64,000 nt of DNA from Odontocerum albicorne. Its lineage: Eukaryota; Arthropoda; Insecta; Trichoptera; Odontoceridae. The notes under the pieces were generated by a model that did not search any database, was not told where the DNA came from, and saw nothing but the letters and a program-made list of their open reading frames with translations. Below, in pieces: positions 48,155 to 60,284 of the stretch (position 1 is its first letter; each line of letters starts with the position of its first letter). A program made the translations under genes and the position numbers. The DNA is taken from NCBI GenBank assembly GCA_949825065.1, contig OX463846.1:4917366-4981365 (forward strand), given 5' to 3'.

Positions 48155-48824
48155 GCCCAGCAGAAACTGAGTAGGACCTCCAAAATACTTAATTGTATAC
48201 GTTAAATTAGTTTTCAGATATAAATTTCAATAATAATTCAAACCTTTATTCGTCCGTTTGCAGCGTCAACATAAACATAAAGGTTTAATTAGTAAATAAA
48301 TATTTTTTTAGGTGCTTGGTCTTTTTGCGATTTCAAAATAAGTACAGACATATTCTGCTGGTAATGGATATTTTCAAACTATTCATAAAGCGGTAAGTTA
48401 ATGTTTTTTATTTATTTCGCATCAATATATAATCATATAAACTACTGTATGTTATGCCCTCAAACGCATAAAGTTTGAACATTTTTGGGATACTTACATT
48501 TGTGAAAAGTAATATTATTAAGATAACATTTTTAAAATAAATAAATTACCATTTTAATTACAATAACCACATAAATTACCAATAATTTTGACTATTTCAG
48601 TGGTAATTGCTTTTTATAGGCGTTGATTGTTAATCTCTTTTATATTGGAAGAGAAAATTATCTTAATTTGAAAAAAAAAATGTGCAGTTTTACTGATCCC
48701 TGACTTGAACATTGCAAAACGTATAAACATGAATTAAATCGCGTCTTTTAGAGATTTAACCCTCCTAAAGGGCGCTCCAACTTGGCACACGAATCCACTA
48801 TTATTGACAGATTAAAATTATGAC

Positions 48825-49245
48825 AAAATAAATATTTGTAAGTTGAGTGCAAGGATAAGAAGGTAGTGACTGTGGCCATTAGATGTGGTTCTTCTCCGCG
48901 GCTGCATATGTTCAAAAAACATATTTGATTAGAGAACCACATAAAACTTACTAAGAAAAGACGAACTACTAAGAAACTGTTATAGATCTTCCGATATGTG
49001 ATAGTAACACATTCGGCTTTATGTATAGTGTAGTGTATATGCGTATTGTTCATATAATATGAACTTTGTTAAGCCCTCCCAAAAGAGGTTGTCTTCAAGT
49101 GCTTTCTAAAGCTGCACACTATACCCCTTTGTCTAACCAAGGCTATTCCAAGCCATATAACCTGCAAAGGCAAAAGTTCTATCATAGTAACCCGCCATAT
49201 TGGATCGATTTGGAACCATCAATTCATTAGAGGATGAAGAAATTT
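48825..49245 (+). repeat. dispersed repeat R, copy 2
   Basis: Counterpart of 31690-32110 (GTGCAAGGATAAGAAGGTAG, CTTCCGATATGTGATAGTAA, AAGCCCTCCCAAAAGAGG). It ends about 75 bases before the piggyBac-type MITE. Confidence 0.72.
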
Positions 49246-49323
49246 ACCTCAAAGCTCTATTCCTCTCCGAAGGAACATCTCTGGGACGCAGATTCGAAAG
49301 ATACAATAAAAATATCTTATTAA

Positions 49324-49555
49324 CCACTTAACAATCGGATTTTTAACACGCGACGTAACACAATGACGAACTGTGAACGAATACATTCTATACGAAAATA
49401 TATTCCGTTCGGAGAAAACAAGTTGAAACGACGCTCGGGAGAAACACTCCCAGCAAGTCGAAACTACGAGTAGATTTGTCCGAACGAGGCTCGGGCTCGT
49501 CAGTATAAAAAGGAACTTCGTGCCCTAGTCCCACTCGGACAAAACTGTCAAGTGG
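49324..49555. mobile_element. piggyBac-type MITE
   Basis: Short inverted ends CCACTTAACA / TGTCAAGTGG are flanked by TTAA on both sides (49320-49323 and 49556-49559). TTAA targets are the hallmark of piggyBac. The body contains CGAACGAGGCTCGGGCTCGT but no ORF. Confidence 0.78.
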
Positions 49556-50384
49556 TTAAGGGAGTTGAATACAAGGAGTAACGTTTGAAATCATCCGTTC
49601 GCAACACTCGAGTCAGTGTACACTTTAGAATCGGACAAATATGATAATATTTATGACCACAAACTGGTGTCGAGAAATTTGCAAACCAATCAAACCAGAA
49701 TAAATAATTACAACAATCCAGACGCGACACAATAAATTAATTAATAAGTTTTTTATTTCCTTTATTGGAAAACACCAATGTGCTAATTTTAACTTTCTAA
49801 GACTATAGAACCTTGAAGAAACCATTTACCATATTTATCTATGGAAGGAGATCTTACTATCAAGAAAGATACCAACATTTTTAATGCAATTTTTTGAAAA
49901 AAAAAAAAAATACTAACACCCATGACCGAAAAAGTATCCCCATCAAGATGATATTGTTTACGCGGTAAAGCCACCCTAAGAAGAATCAAAGAAATATCAT
50001 CCCAATTCGCCCCCATTGTTCTAACTAACCCTTCCACTCTTTGCATGAATGATTTTTCCAAGTATTCTATTCCGGAACTCCACATTCGTTTTCTGCTTTT
50101 CGTTGTACGAACGAATTTATATGTTTTATTTGTAAATTTGAAGCAAAAACGGAAAAACGGAAAATTAATTAAAAAAAGGTTCTTGATTTTATTGTAATAA
50201 TTAAAAATTAAATTCAAAATTGGGTATCTTAATTGAGTAAGTCATTAAAAAAATGCATTTTGTCCGGAAACAGCAAGCTATTTTGATAAACTAAATTAAT
50301 TAATCGACTTACACTTGTTCGCAATTACTTATATTTTTAGAATCAATTTCATTGTTTAGAATGTTGAAGTGTTGAGTAATAATT

Positions 50385-50690
50385 AATTGCTGATGTGTTG
50401 AGTAAGATGACGAAGATAATTCTGAGATGGTTTCGGCATGAACAACGGTTGAACGAAGAAGGACAAACATAACAAATATATAGTACAAATGTGAGCGGAT
50501 GACGTGGTAGAGGAATACCAAGGAAAGTATGATTGGATCAAAAGACTGATATTTTGAAAGAAGGAAATATAAAAATAAGTATGGATGTAAAAGAGGCAAG
50601 AATGCGTGTTGAGATAGAAAAGTCTGGGGCTTTGTCCTCTCTGCCTTCTCCAACAGGGAAATGTCATGATGGTTTGTAAATATATAATTC
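50385..50690 (+). pseudogene. LINE C-terminal fragment with 3' end
   Basis: This is homologous to 5100-5440 in the same order: ACGAAGATAATTCTGAGATG (RWF block), GACGTGGTAGAGG (GRxRGR), TATGATTGGATCAAAAGACT (WLDQ) and the 3' block TCTCCAACAGGGAAATG. Stops and small deletions are present. Confidence 0.68.
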
Positions 50691-51329
50691 AATCATTTTA
50701 TTCTATTCTCTTTTTTTAAATTGTTATTTGCTTATATGGACTTAAAATATTCGCTTTTAAAATCAAGAACGTTGAAGAAAATTATCTGATTATCATCGAC
50801 GCCCAAACTTGAAAGCGCTAAATGTACTGAGATTCTGCCACTTAACCACATGGATAACTTCACCCACCGCAGCGTGATTATGGTCGATTCCTCTTAAGTG
50901 CCTGGCAAAAAGAAGTATTATATGTACTCGTATGTGTATGACGGCGTTTCAGCACGTTCTGCGAGCACTCACTTTTCAAAGCTAGTGATGGATTTAGTGA
51001 ATCATTCAATGCGAATTCGCCCGAAATATCTCGCTGCACTTTGGTTACTCATCTGTGAAATACTCGTACGTTGTTTACACAATATTCTAAAATGAATACA
51101 TTGCAGATTTTTGCTTCATCATTCAAGAATCATTTTTATTGCATGTAGAGCAGTTCGTAAGAATAAAAATACAATTTTTTTAAATGAATTTTAAACTATA
51201 TTTACAAAAATAAAATAATAATGTATTTAAAAAGAATAATTTATCATTTATTGTGAATAAATTATACCCAATAAATTTAAATTTCTTATTAAAGGTGAGT
51301 TTTGCTTGGTGGATGCAGACTGTCAAACC

Positions 51330-51833
51330 TCTCTTTTTGTAAGAAATCAAAGATTTTCGAATCCAACAACATGGACCTAAAACTCCGTAAACAATTGGTC
51401 GAAACATACGTGTGGAGTATTTTAATGTATAGTTGCGAGACATGTTGCATAGGCGAAAGAGATCGAAAAAGATTGGAGGCCTTCGAGATGTAGACCTATA
51501 GACGAATCCTAAGGATTTCCTGAAGATACCATATTACAAAATGACGAGGTTCTCAGCAGGATCGAAGAAACCAGGCACCTGTCAAACACCATATCGGAAA
51601 GGCGTGCAGCATGTATGGGTCATATGCTGCGACATGAAAATCTGCCGCACAATATACTCGAGGGAATGATTGAGGGATCGATTGGCAGAGGGTGTCCTTG
51701 CCGAGAGTATCTGGAGCAAATATGCCACGATATGGACTGCACTTCCTATACAGAACTCAAGAGGATCGCTGAGGACCGAGCGGAGTGGAGGAGGAGATTC
51801 AGGGCTTTGGTGCTAACCAATCCCCAGGGTTAA
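51330..51833 (+). pseudogene. LINE post-polymerase fragment, lightly damaged
   Basis: The plus strand reads LRKQLVETYVWSILMYSCET, GERDRKRLEAFEM (stop), YRRILRIS, NDEVLSRIEETRHLSNTISE, then MGHMLRHENLPHNILEGMIE and GSIGRGCPCREYLEQI. It ends YTELKRIAEDRAEWRRRF. This is the complete region after a LINE polymerase with only two or three lesions, so the insertion is younger than most here. Confidence 0.85.
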
Positions 51834-52090
51834 AACTGAAGAAGCTTTGTTTTGTTTTGCTTTACAAAAAATTGTCGAACTATAAGGCGAAACAGGTATA
51901 AAACTTTATTATAAGTTTATTGGGTAGAATTTATTCACATTTAAATATGTTAAAATACACGATATATTTTTAAAAATACACGATATATTTTTTTTTCCTT
52001 TTGTATATACCTAATAACAGTATGCCAGATTTTTTTTATTTTGACAATACTAAATTGTATTGTACTTGCGTTGTATATATTATATTAAAA

Positions 52091-52413
52091 CTAAGCGAGT
52101 TTATTACCATGTGGCAATCTATGCCAACCAACCAAAAATACGCTGAAGAGACCCTAAGAAAAAATCAGAATATCACACACAAAAAAATGGAATCAATGGG
52201 AACTGAGCCCGTAACTTCTGGGCAGGCAGTTGGTCTATCCACGGTGGTCGGTTAGATAAATTAATTTCATCGGATTTATCTAAAAAAAGTAACACGTTCC
52301 TTTTAAACATATGTTATATTATATTATAATTTTTGAACAATAATAATTATCGTAAAAATTATATCAGTAGAAAAAAATACGTTTAGATATATGATCATCA
52401 TGTTACTGTATTA
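52091..52413 (-). repeat. left arm of large inverted repeat
   Basis: The arm, from CTAAGCGAGTTTATTACCAT at 52091 to GTTACTGTATTA at 52413, is the reverse complement of 54113-54450 with modest divergence, including several short indels. Its outer half is a minus-strand SINE; the inner half is unique AT-rich sequence (TAAACATATGTTATATTA). Confidence 0.93.
52093..52258 (-). mobile_element. tRNA-derived SINE (in left arm)
   Basis: Read on the minus strand it has a tRNA-like head (GACCAACTGCC, B-box-like TTACGGGCTCAGTTCCC), a body (TTCTTAGGGTCTCTTCAGCG) and the family tail ATAGATTGCCACATGGTAAT. The A-box region has lost a few bases relative to the right-arm copy. Confidence 0.82.
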
Positions 52414-52421
52414 CTCGTCTA

Positions 52422-52655
52422 GACGTCTCATCTAGAGCAGGGAGATGAAATTTATACATCTTTGAGACTTTTTGATTTTGATCTGTATGTTTATGCGTGA
52501 TCTATTCGCAATTCGACAAGGGACTTGACTCCCGTATCTGCATTGATTATGTTTTATAATTAATCTCACATAAGAATGTTGTATCTATACTACGACCAAA
52601 TGCAATTTCTATAAGAAGATCCGAGCATTCCTCGATCTGCTCTAGATGAGACGTC
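52422..52655. mobile_element. MITE with 19-bp perfect inverted ends
   Basis: GACGTCTCATCTAGAGCAG (52422-52440) is exactly complementary to CTGCTCTAGATGAGACGTC (52637-52655). No coding capacity and no clear target duplication. It lies in the loop of the larger inverted repeat. Confidence 0.8.
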
Positions 52656-52749
52656 CCAATTCCAGCCCGGTAATAACGAGTTCGATTCAAGAGAGATTCG
52701 ATAAAAGGGTTAAAGTTTGTTTTTCACTCAAATTCTGTTTAATATATTA

Positions 52750-54019
52750 GGTTCTTACATATGAAATTGGCGTTTTGTTTGGGAGGAACATAAAGTTGTT
52801 TTTTTTTTAATATAATATACTTATTTAATCAAAGTATGTACCATTGCTATCTATGCACTTTTGCCATCTCATAGGTAGTTCATCGATCCCTTTACTAAAA
52901 AAACCATTCGGACGGGAATCAATAAAATCTTTGAAGTCGGTTTGGACTGCCCCATCGGAGTTGAATTTTTTCCTTTGCAAGAAGTTATCCAAATTTCGAA
53001 AAAAATAGTAATCTGTTGGGGCAAGGTCCGGAGAGTACGGTGGATGTCTAAGACATTCCAATTGAAGCTCTTCTAATTTGGTAGCCGTCTGTTGTGCAGT
53101 GTGTGGTCTAGCGTTATCATGAAGCAGCAGTGGCCTAGAGCGATTAACCAGCCTCGGTTGTTTAGCAGCTAGCTTTTCCATCATGGTTTGCAGTTGCTGA
53201 CAATAGACATCTGCCGTAATCGTCTGGCCAGATTTAAGAAAGCTGTAGTGAACGACACCAGCACTAGTCCACCAAACGCTCACAAGTAACTTTTTTGGAG
53301 TCAATTTTCGCTTGGGGCATGGTTTGGCTGGTTCGGCAGGGTTCAGCCATTGCGATGAGCGCTTCCGATTATCATACAGGATCCACTTTTCATCACAGGT
53401 AATGATTCGATTCAAAATCCCTTCATTATTGTGCCGGTTGAGTAATGCAACGCAGCAGTCAACGCGCGTTTGTTGATTTGCTTCACTCAATTCGTGAGGT
53501 ACCCACCTTTCAAGCTTTTTCACCTTCCCAATTTGCTTCAAGTGGATTAAAACAGTTTTATCACTAACACCGCAGCCTGCAGCTAACTCGGACGTGGTTT
53601 GCGATGGATCCGCTTCCACAATAGCCTTCAATTCTTCATTATCAACTTTCTCCACGGGGCTTGTTCTGCAGGTCGAAATTTCCAGAACGAAAACGTTGGA
53701 ACCAAAAACGCACTGTGTTTTCTTTTGCGGCACCGTCGCCATACACATCATTAATCCTTCGAGCCGTTTCTGCAGCACTGGTGCCACGGTGGAACTCGTA
53801 CTCGTAAATAACGCGATATTTCAAGTTTTCCATTTTGTAAACTGAGTGACGCAAAGAAAAAAAACAATTGAGGAAAAAACAAATGAATTATAATTTTCGA
53901 AACACAAATACTTGAGTAAATAGCTGTATAAATTTGAATTTGGAATTCCTAACCAAAGAGAAGATATTTGAGATCAAAGTTGCCAGTACGGCAAAACGCC
54001 AATTTCATATGTAAGGACC
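52750..54019 (-). mobile_element. second, different near-complete mariner
   Basis: The element is 1270 bases long with inverted ends sharing CTTACATATGAAATTGGCG, and TA target sites at 52748-52749 and 54020-54021. It has different ends and a different transposase from the 10.1-kb element. It lies in the loop of the large inverted repeat 52091-54450. Confidence 0.94.
52825..53829 (-). pseudogene. mariner transposase (DD34D) with one frameshift
   Basis: The minus-strand frame begins MENLKYRVIYEYEF at about 53829 and runs through a helix-turn-helix (TVRFWFQRFRSGNFDL) to NKPRG near 53650. There the frame is lost by a small indel. It resumes one frame over at PVEKVDNEELKAIVEADP and then stays open to 52825. 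The catalytic region has ITCDEKWILYDN, LHDNARPHTAQQ and YSPDLAPTDYYFF, with 34 residues between the second and third aspartates. The C-terminus (RWQKCIDSNGTYFD) is complete. Apart from the frameshift in the linker the protein looks full length, so this is a young but inactive copy. Confidence 0.94.
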
Positions 54020-54112
54020 TAATATTTCTTGTTGATTATGAGAGATTTTCAAATTACAATTAATCCACAAGGTTATGCTGTAAGGAAACACAACGAAAGA
54101 GTAACGTAATAT

Positions 54113-54450
54113 AATACAGTAACATGATGATCATAGATCTAAACTTATTTTTTTCTACTGATATAATTTTTACGATAATTATTATTGTTCAAAAATAATA
54201 ATATAATATAACATATGTTTAAAAGGAACCTGTTACTTTTTTTAGATAAATCCGAGGAAATGAATTTATCATACCGACCTCCGTGGCCTAATTGGATAGA
54301 CCAACTGCCTACCAAAAGGTTACGGGCTCAGTTCCCGTTGATTCCATTATTTTAAATGAGAGTTATTTTGGTTTTTGCTTAGGGTCTCTTCAACGTCTTT
54401 TTGGTTGGTTGATATATCATAGATTGCTACATGGTAATAAACTCGCTTAG
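54113..54450 (+). repeat. right arm of large inverted repeat
   Basis: Mirror of 52091-52413: TAATACAGTAACATGATGATC at its inner end, CATATGTTTAAAAGGAAC in the middle, then a plus-strand SINE ending AATAAACTCGCTTAG. A truncated MITE B abuts its outer end. Confidence 0.93.
54273..54450 (+). mobile_element. tRNA-derived SINE (in right arm)
   Basis: Head ACCTCCGTGGCCTAATTGGA with A-box-like sequence, B-box-like GTTACGGGCTCAGTTCCCGT, the body TTTTGCTTAGGGTCTCTTCA and tail TGCTACATGGTAATAAACTC. It is the same family as 60285 and 62245. Confidence 0.84.
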
Positions 54451-54614
54451 TATATCCTAGCGAACCAACGCACCCCATAATATCGCAATGACCACACTGC
54501 ACGCTTCGCGCCACGCTTCGCGCCACGCTACTTGACTATTATAGTCACCTAGTCTATTAGTCACGTAGCACCTAGCTTATCACCGAGCGAAGCACTTCGG
54601 TGTGGCCTTAGCCT
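54451..54614. mobile_element. MITE B-like copy, left end missing
   Basis: TATCCTAGCGAACCAACGCA and CACTGCACGCTTCGCGCC match the interior of the complete copy at 6598-6655; the right end (GAGCGAAGCACTTCGGTGTG, GCC) is a diverged partner. The left half is replaced exactly where the inverted-repeat arm 54113-54450 ends. Confidence 0.75.
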
Positions 54615-54959
54615 AACAAAACAAATATCACCACTTTTAACATCCGTTTGTCATATTTTATCTCAATATTTTTTCTTAGTTTTATCCATTTTTCTGACTT
54701 CATATATTTTCATCACGTTTTGTTTTCAGTCAATTAATCTTCAATGACAACGTGATATTATCAGCTAAACCTGGCGTGGGATAGATTCATTATCTTATTC
54801 CGTCGAGTAGATATTTATTATTTCATTAACCCGTTCGTTTGCATAAGAAAGTGGTTGACACCAGAATAGCTCTCTCTAGACGAGCTTATAGTAAATTTAG
54901 GTATGAAAATAAACAGAACATGATTACAAATCGGGTATATGATATTAGTGAGACGTTTT

Positions 54960-55145
54960 AATTCTTCTTCTTCCCAGTGTCATGTCAGGTCCCCCCAACG
55001 TTGAATATTACTTGAGAGTAAGCATCTTTATCCCCGGCAGCCCGAAAAAGATCCTCAACTCTCCTTATATCAGTCCAATCACGTATATTGCGGAGCCAGG
55101 AGATTTGCCTCCTGCCAACACCTCTTCAACGCTCATCCAACACAT
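54960..55145 (-). pseudogene. LINE C-terminal remnant
   Basis: On the minus strand RVEDLFRAAGDKDAYSQVI followed by FNVGGT and a stop matches the terminal block of some LINE proteins (DLFxxAxDRxAYxxVVAN). Upstream frames are broken. Confidence 0.55.
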
Positions 55146-55159
55146 CTTCCACATTTTAA

Positions 55160-56640
55160 TAACATAGCAATAAAAACAACGGTGTCAAATGTTGAAGTTC
55201 ATCGAGGATTTAAAAGTACTTATTACATTTTTATTTAATTTTGATTTAATATAAACGCTAGGCATAGTTTGTGTATAAATTTTAATGTATGTGAACATCA
55301 AACATAATTTGAATTACATTTTATTTCGTATTACAGGAAAAAGTCTATCGATTGTAGAATGACAAAGGAATATTCAATAACGTTTTTTTTTCAATATATT
55401 TTAATACGTCTTATTGATTTTTACAATAATAACACGAACATTTTTGTAATAAAGGAAGTTGTATAACATTTCTTTTAAGTTCCCTTCGTTCGCGCGCTTA
55501 GATTTAGTGAAGCATAACAATAAAATAAAATATTTTTTAGCATTTATGTTTTCAAATGAAATTGTACGTAATTTTATTTCCAATGTGCCAGTAAAAACTT
55601 TCTATTTTTATAAACATCTGAAAAAAAAACAGCTTTTGGCATAACTTTCGAATATTTTGATAAAAATTTATATTTTCTCATGTAAATATTCACAGATGCT
55701 TTATGGCAACTAATGACTATCATTAAGGAACCTTAAGTAAAAGGTAACATTTGCGATAATAGAAGAAGAAATTCAATAATAAAGCTACGTACAATTTGAT
55801 GCTAAACATTTTTCTATGATAGATATAAGAATGAGGAAATTAGGAAAAAAATTAGCTCGAAAAAAATTATAGCGCTGAAGTATGAAACTAGAAGTGAAAC
55901 GTATTTGTTACGTTGAAACACTGAATAAGAAAGACTCCAAAAACACTTGAATATAATAATTAATAAGATGCATGGAGTTTGGGATAATTGAGAAAAATGT
56001 ATTAGGGACAAATTAACCACAATTTAAAAACAAGGAAAAGTTAAGAGTTGGAAAAACAAAAAGACCTCCACGACATGGTGTACCATATATTATGATGGAT
56101 ACGCTAAAAGCGGAAGATGTTATGATTTTGAAAATGGGGCAAATAAATGCAAGAAGGGATGAATTGTTGGCATATGAATCAATTTTTCTTTGATTAAACA
56201 TATAAGGTAAGGTAAAATTTCAATATGACACTTGCAATAGTAGGTAATGAGAATGGTAGCAAAACAGTATATTATTATGATTTCGAAATAATAAAGGTAA
56301 CGCTTAAAAGTTGGCATCAGTGATTTTTTCGTATTTGCGTTTTTTGACACTAACAAACCTGATGTCGCCAAGCATATTTTTGCCGGTCTCATTTTTAAGA
56401 ATTTCTCGAAATTGTGTTTAACGAGGCTCATTAACGTTCTAAAATCAATTATAGGAAGGCTCGTGAAATGAAAATTATTACGTATAAGTGTTTTTAAAAT
56501 GTTTATTTTTATGTACTTAGTTAAGAATGATTCTTTGACGGATTTATTCAACTTATCTATTATATTCGATTTATTGACTTTAGTTAAAATATCGTATCAA
56601 TCTTATATTTTGCAAAAGCTTTTTTTCAGTTTGCAGTCAA
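55160..56640. other. AT-rich stretch, nothing recognised
   Basis: Several open frames of 60-140 codons exist on both strands but are low-complexity, AT-driven and without homology I can see. Confidence 0.45.
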
Positions 56641-56834
56641 ACTCAAAAAAAGAGTGAGATCACAAATCTTTGAAATAATGGTTGGACTAGAGGGCAAAAA
56701 TTGTAAAGGAAAAATGATGGGAATCGAAAGTGGCCGGGATGAAGGGCCATTCTATAGTTATTTTCAATATTCTGTCAATAATAAAGTTATACAAGGACAG
56801 CTTTTATATCGTTGGTTAAAGAGCAGACTATCCT

Positions 56835-56890
56835 CGAGGGCGCTCTAATCCGGGGATCGAACCCGCAATTATTGACAAAATTAAACACTG
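56835..56890 (-). mobile_element. SINE/tRNA-like head fragment
   Basis: The minus strand has an excellent B box (GCGGGTTCGATCCCCGGATT) but no body or tail of the family and no foldable tRNA upstream; truncated SINE is the likely explanation. Confidence 0.45.
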
Positions 56891-57384
56891 ATAAGGTTAG
56901 TGAACGTTTAATATTTTTGGTAAATTTATTCTGCAGTTAGGACGAGATAACCGCAAATAATAATGAGCAAAGTTTTGAAAACCATGATGTTTCACTAGCT
57001 TTGCGCAATATTGTAGTAAAATACCACTTTTTTTCAAACACCTGTTTTGCCCCGTTAGCATATATAGCATATTCCCCTTGGCTAGCCGGAGAAGATAGTG
57101 TTTGTTAAATTTGTTTTTTTTTTATATTTGTGGCGTAGGTATGCGATAGTGCGAGTGGGAGAGCTGGATGGGAGGATAGGTGTAGAGGTGACGTACACAC
57201 CCACTCCCGTTCTAAAATTATTGTGCCGAGTTTACTTCGGCTTGGGCGGGCTCATCGCGCCCGAATATTAAATTTCAAAACGAAAACATATCAAAAAGTT
57301 CACGCATATTAAACTCTTGCCGGGAAAATTTAACAGGTAATCAAAACAATTTCACAAATTGAAGTTTCTCACCAACTGTGCCAA

Positions 57385-57740
57385 GGGATACCCCTGTGGT
57401 CTAGTTGATAAACATAATAGATTGTTCCACTTTGTGGTTTAGCGTTTGATTCCCGATTCCTGTACATAAAAACAATAAAAAGTGTCCTAGTTTGGTTACA
57501 AGTTTGTGTACAAGGTTATTATTGATATCCGTTGCCTTGTTGGAAAGACTAAGAATCATCCAACTCGGGGGTTGTGGATTCAGCTCTCGTTGGTATCGAA
57601 ACATTTATGGTATATGAATATTCTATCCTGGTTTTTACTAAAGACTACGTGAATATATTTCTGATTGGTTAAAAGGGATTTCTACATGGCAATAAGTCCG
57701 ACAGCCTGTACTGTATACAACGAAGGTATAAAATAATACA
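57385..57740 (+). mobile_element. SINE with two tRNA-like heads
   Basis: One head lies at 57385-57465 (CTGTGGTCTAGTTGATAAAC … GCGTTTGATTCCCGATTCC). A second, decayed one lies at 57530-57605 (GCCTTGTTGGAAAGACTAAG … GGTTGTGGATTCAGCTCTCG). The family body and tail (CTACATGGCAATAAGTCCGA, CAGCCTGTACTGTATACAAC) follow. This is either a dimeric SINE or one copy inserted into another. Confidence 0.66.
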
Positions 57741-58330
57741 ATTGTCACTCCTGGTCGTGCGGTAGGACTATCGATATACGAGTATAGGACGATGGACATC
57801 GAGTAACGTGCCTACTTTAATAGTTCTAAACCCAAAGACACGATTAACGGAGTCAAAAACAATATTGTCTTCAAGCCGCGCTCTTCAACATATCCATATA
57901 TCAACCCATACGAGTATATCAATACGAATAAATGAATAGTGTAATAATGTCACATAAAAGTGAGGAAAATACGAGTATATGTCTTATCTCATTGCTAAAT
58001 TTTTTGCACTTGCGTAAAACTTTACAAAATCCGATTTCGACGTTTGCCTAATGATGGGTAAATTTATGATTTGGTTTCATCAAAATACACGTAAAGCGTG
58101 TAGTGGACAGCTTAATATTTTTGATTCTGCAGAAGAAACAACAAAAATATTTGACAAATCATTAAATAAATAACTTACACCCGAAATAAAGCACAACCAA
58201 GGAACATCTACTAATATCGCAAGTGCGCGTGATATTTATGGAAGATCCACATTTAGACTAAATACGGCATAATGCCGTAAATAAAGAAATATGTGTATTC
58301 ATCACCCACCTACTAATAGAGATATGTGTA

Positions 58331-58601
58331 CAGTACCCGGCGGTAAGTAATACACTTCGGTCTTAAGAAAGAGACTGTTGGCCATAATCGGCTAACTTCG
58401 GTTTTGTAGAGCGTCGTCTCTGTCATTCATACACGTGTTCCGTCGCGATTTGTCAATCTTTCTACCTAACAGCTCTTTCTAGATACCGGACTGTTAGCGC
58501 ATCGCACGACAGAGACGACGCTCTACAAAGCCGAAGCTAGCCGATTATGGCCGACAGTCTCTTTCTTAAGCCCGATGTGTATTACTTAGCGTCGGGTACT
58601 G
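58331..58601. mobile_element. MITE A copy 3
   Basis: It has the same ends (CAGTACCCGGCGGTAAGTAA) and a longer centre than the other copies. Just beyond its right end GCGGTAAGTAAT repeats the terminal sequence, hinting at a fragment of another copy. Confidence 0.92.
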
Positions 58602-58849
58602 CGGTAAGTAATGCAATTTTCTTCGCGTATTCACAATTATTTAAATAAAATGTTTGAATAACTTCAACACGTTGTTGCGGAGCTAGATGCTCCATAATAA
58701 ATTGTTATTGATCACTCTACGACTGTTAAATATGAACTGACAAATAATAGCCAAATAAAAATGACGGCCAAACAAAATCGGCCTGGAACATAAAACGCAC
58801 CCTGTACTATCTTAATAGCAAAATTCTTTAACTTATCCTTATCTTACAT

Positions 58850-59405
58850 TACTCACCTATATGTGTCGCAATTAATTTTCCTTTCATACTTTTCTTTCAC
58901 CGTTACTTTGGATTCTGTCACATTCGTTAGCATATCTCTTTTTACATAATCTCATACAGTTTTCTTATCAGACTCTGTAATTCATCCTCATTCTCCGACC
59001 ATACTACCGTGTCATAAGCATAAATCAATCCACACATTCGACATTTGTCATAATGTCACCCAATCAATGATTAACGTTGTTCCTTCACACACGAGAAAAT
59101 CTGATCTACATATCCTCTTTCGCTTAAGAAATCACCCTGATCAACCCATTTTCTATTTTCAGTATTTATTCTCAATATCATTAGATTTTTTCCATGGAGT
59201 TAACTTCTTACACTCTGTAGGCTCTGTAACTTCCACACTCTATTCTTGCACCCTTACCTTTGTACAATTAAATACTCACTACATTCCTCCAGTCTTTCGG
59301 AGTCTTGTCAAATTCACATTTGTTAAAAAATTATGCCACTCGATTAATCGTTCACACGCAATTAGTTTAATATTCATTTCGTCCCAGCCTGACGCCTTTC
59401 CTTAA
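58850..59405 (-). pseudogene. LINE reverse transcriptase core remnant
   Basis: On the minus strand, near 59340-59400, KASGWDEMNIKLIACERLI corresponds to the GKAxGxDxIxAEMLK block before the fingers domain. Near 58960-59020 YAYDTVVWSENEDELQ is the decayed YADD box (D changed to Y). The segments between are out of frame. This is the only polymerase core here besides the intact LINE. Confidence 0.7.
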
Positions 59406-60284
59406 ATAAAAATGGAACCAGTAAGTTTTCAGAATAATATATTTCTTACAATTTCCAATTGTTAATACGTTCAAAATATGTCACTTATAACATAAGTTAT
59501 CCTATTGTAATAATTGACACGAAAGTGATTACATTTTATTTTAGCTTGTAATTACTTTCGTGAGAGAAAACATAATTTACTAAATTAAATACGATAGTAC
59601 TTTATTTTTTTTCAAGATAAGTTTTTTTAATAACAAAATATATTTTTTGTATTTTAAAATTGACGTTTGTTTCACTTTGTGGTATCATATTTCAAAAATT
59701 TAAATAAAATAAATAAAGCACTTATTTTTTATTTTGTATTCACCATTGTTTTACATTATAAACATTAAACATTTTATTAAAAAAATATAAGATATTAAAA
59801 AGAGGGACAGTAAAAATTACATGTAACAATTACATTGTACCATATTGTCCACTATCGTGAAACAGGTCAACCAGTGATATACTATAATCCAATTGAATGA
59901 ATTTCGAATGTTTTAAAATACTTTCTTTTGGTTACATGTATCTTAAATATCTGCGTAAAGGGCGTATGTTACGCCAGGAACGGCCAATATAATAAAACTT
60001 AGCATTAGCAACATCGTGCAATATCCCAGAGAAAAGAATCCACCAATAGGAAAACAAAAACACGACACGTGGACAAAGAAAATTGATACGCATGGTAAAA
60101 ACAAAATACTTGTCGCTTTATTTTCTTTTAAGTAATTATTTCAATCCAAGTTATTCACTTTTTACTATAATTAATGTATTTTAGCAAAAAGTATATACAT
60201 AACATACTCGTACTAGTATATTGGTGGAAGAATCTCTTAAATCTGAGATATCAGATGACACGACGTTAATTGCCACATCAGAAT

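Noticed and set aside
49789..50217. 142-codon minus-strand ORF with RMWSSGIEYLEKSFMQRVEG
   Set aside because: Mid-part looks less low-complexity than most, but I recognise no family, splice sites or neighbours; kept out of the feature list as unsupported.
56120..56551. 143-codon minus-strand ORF
   Set aside because: AT-driven composition (many I, F, Y, K, L), no motif and no homologue I can name.
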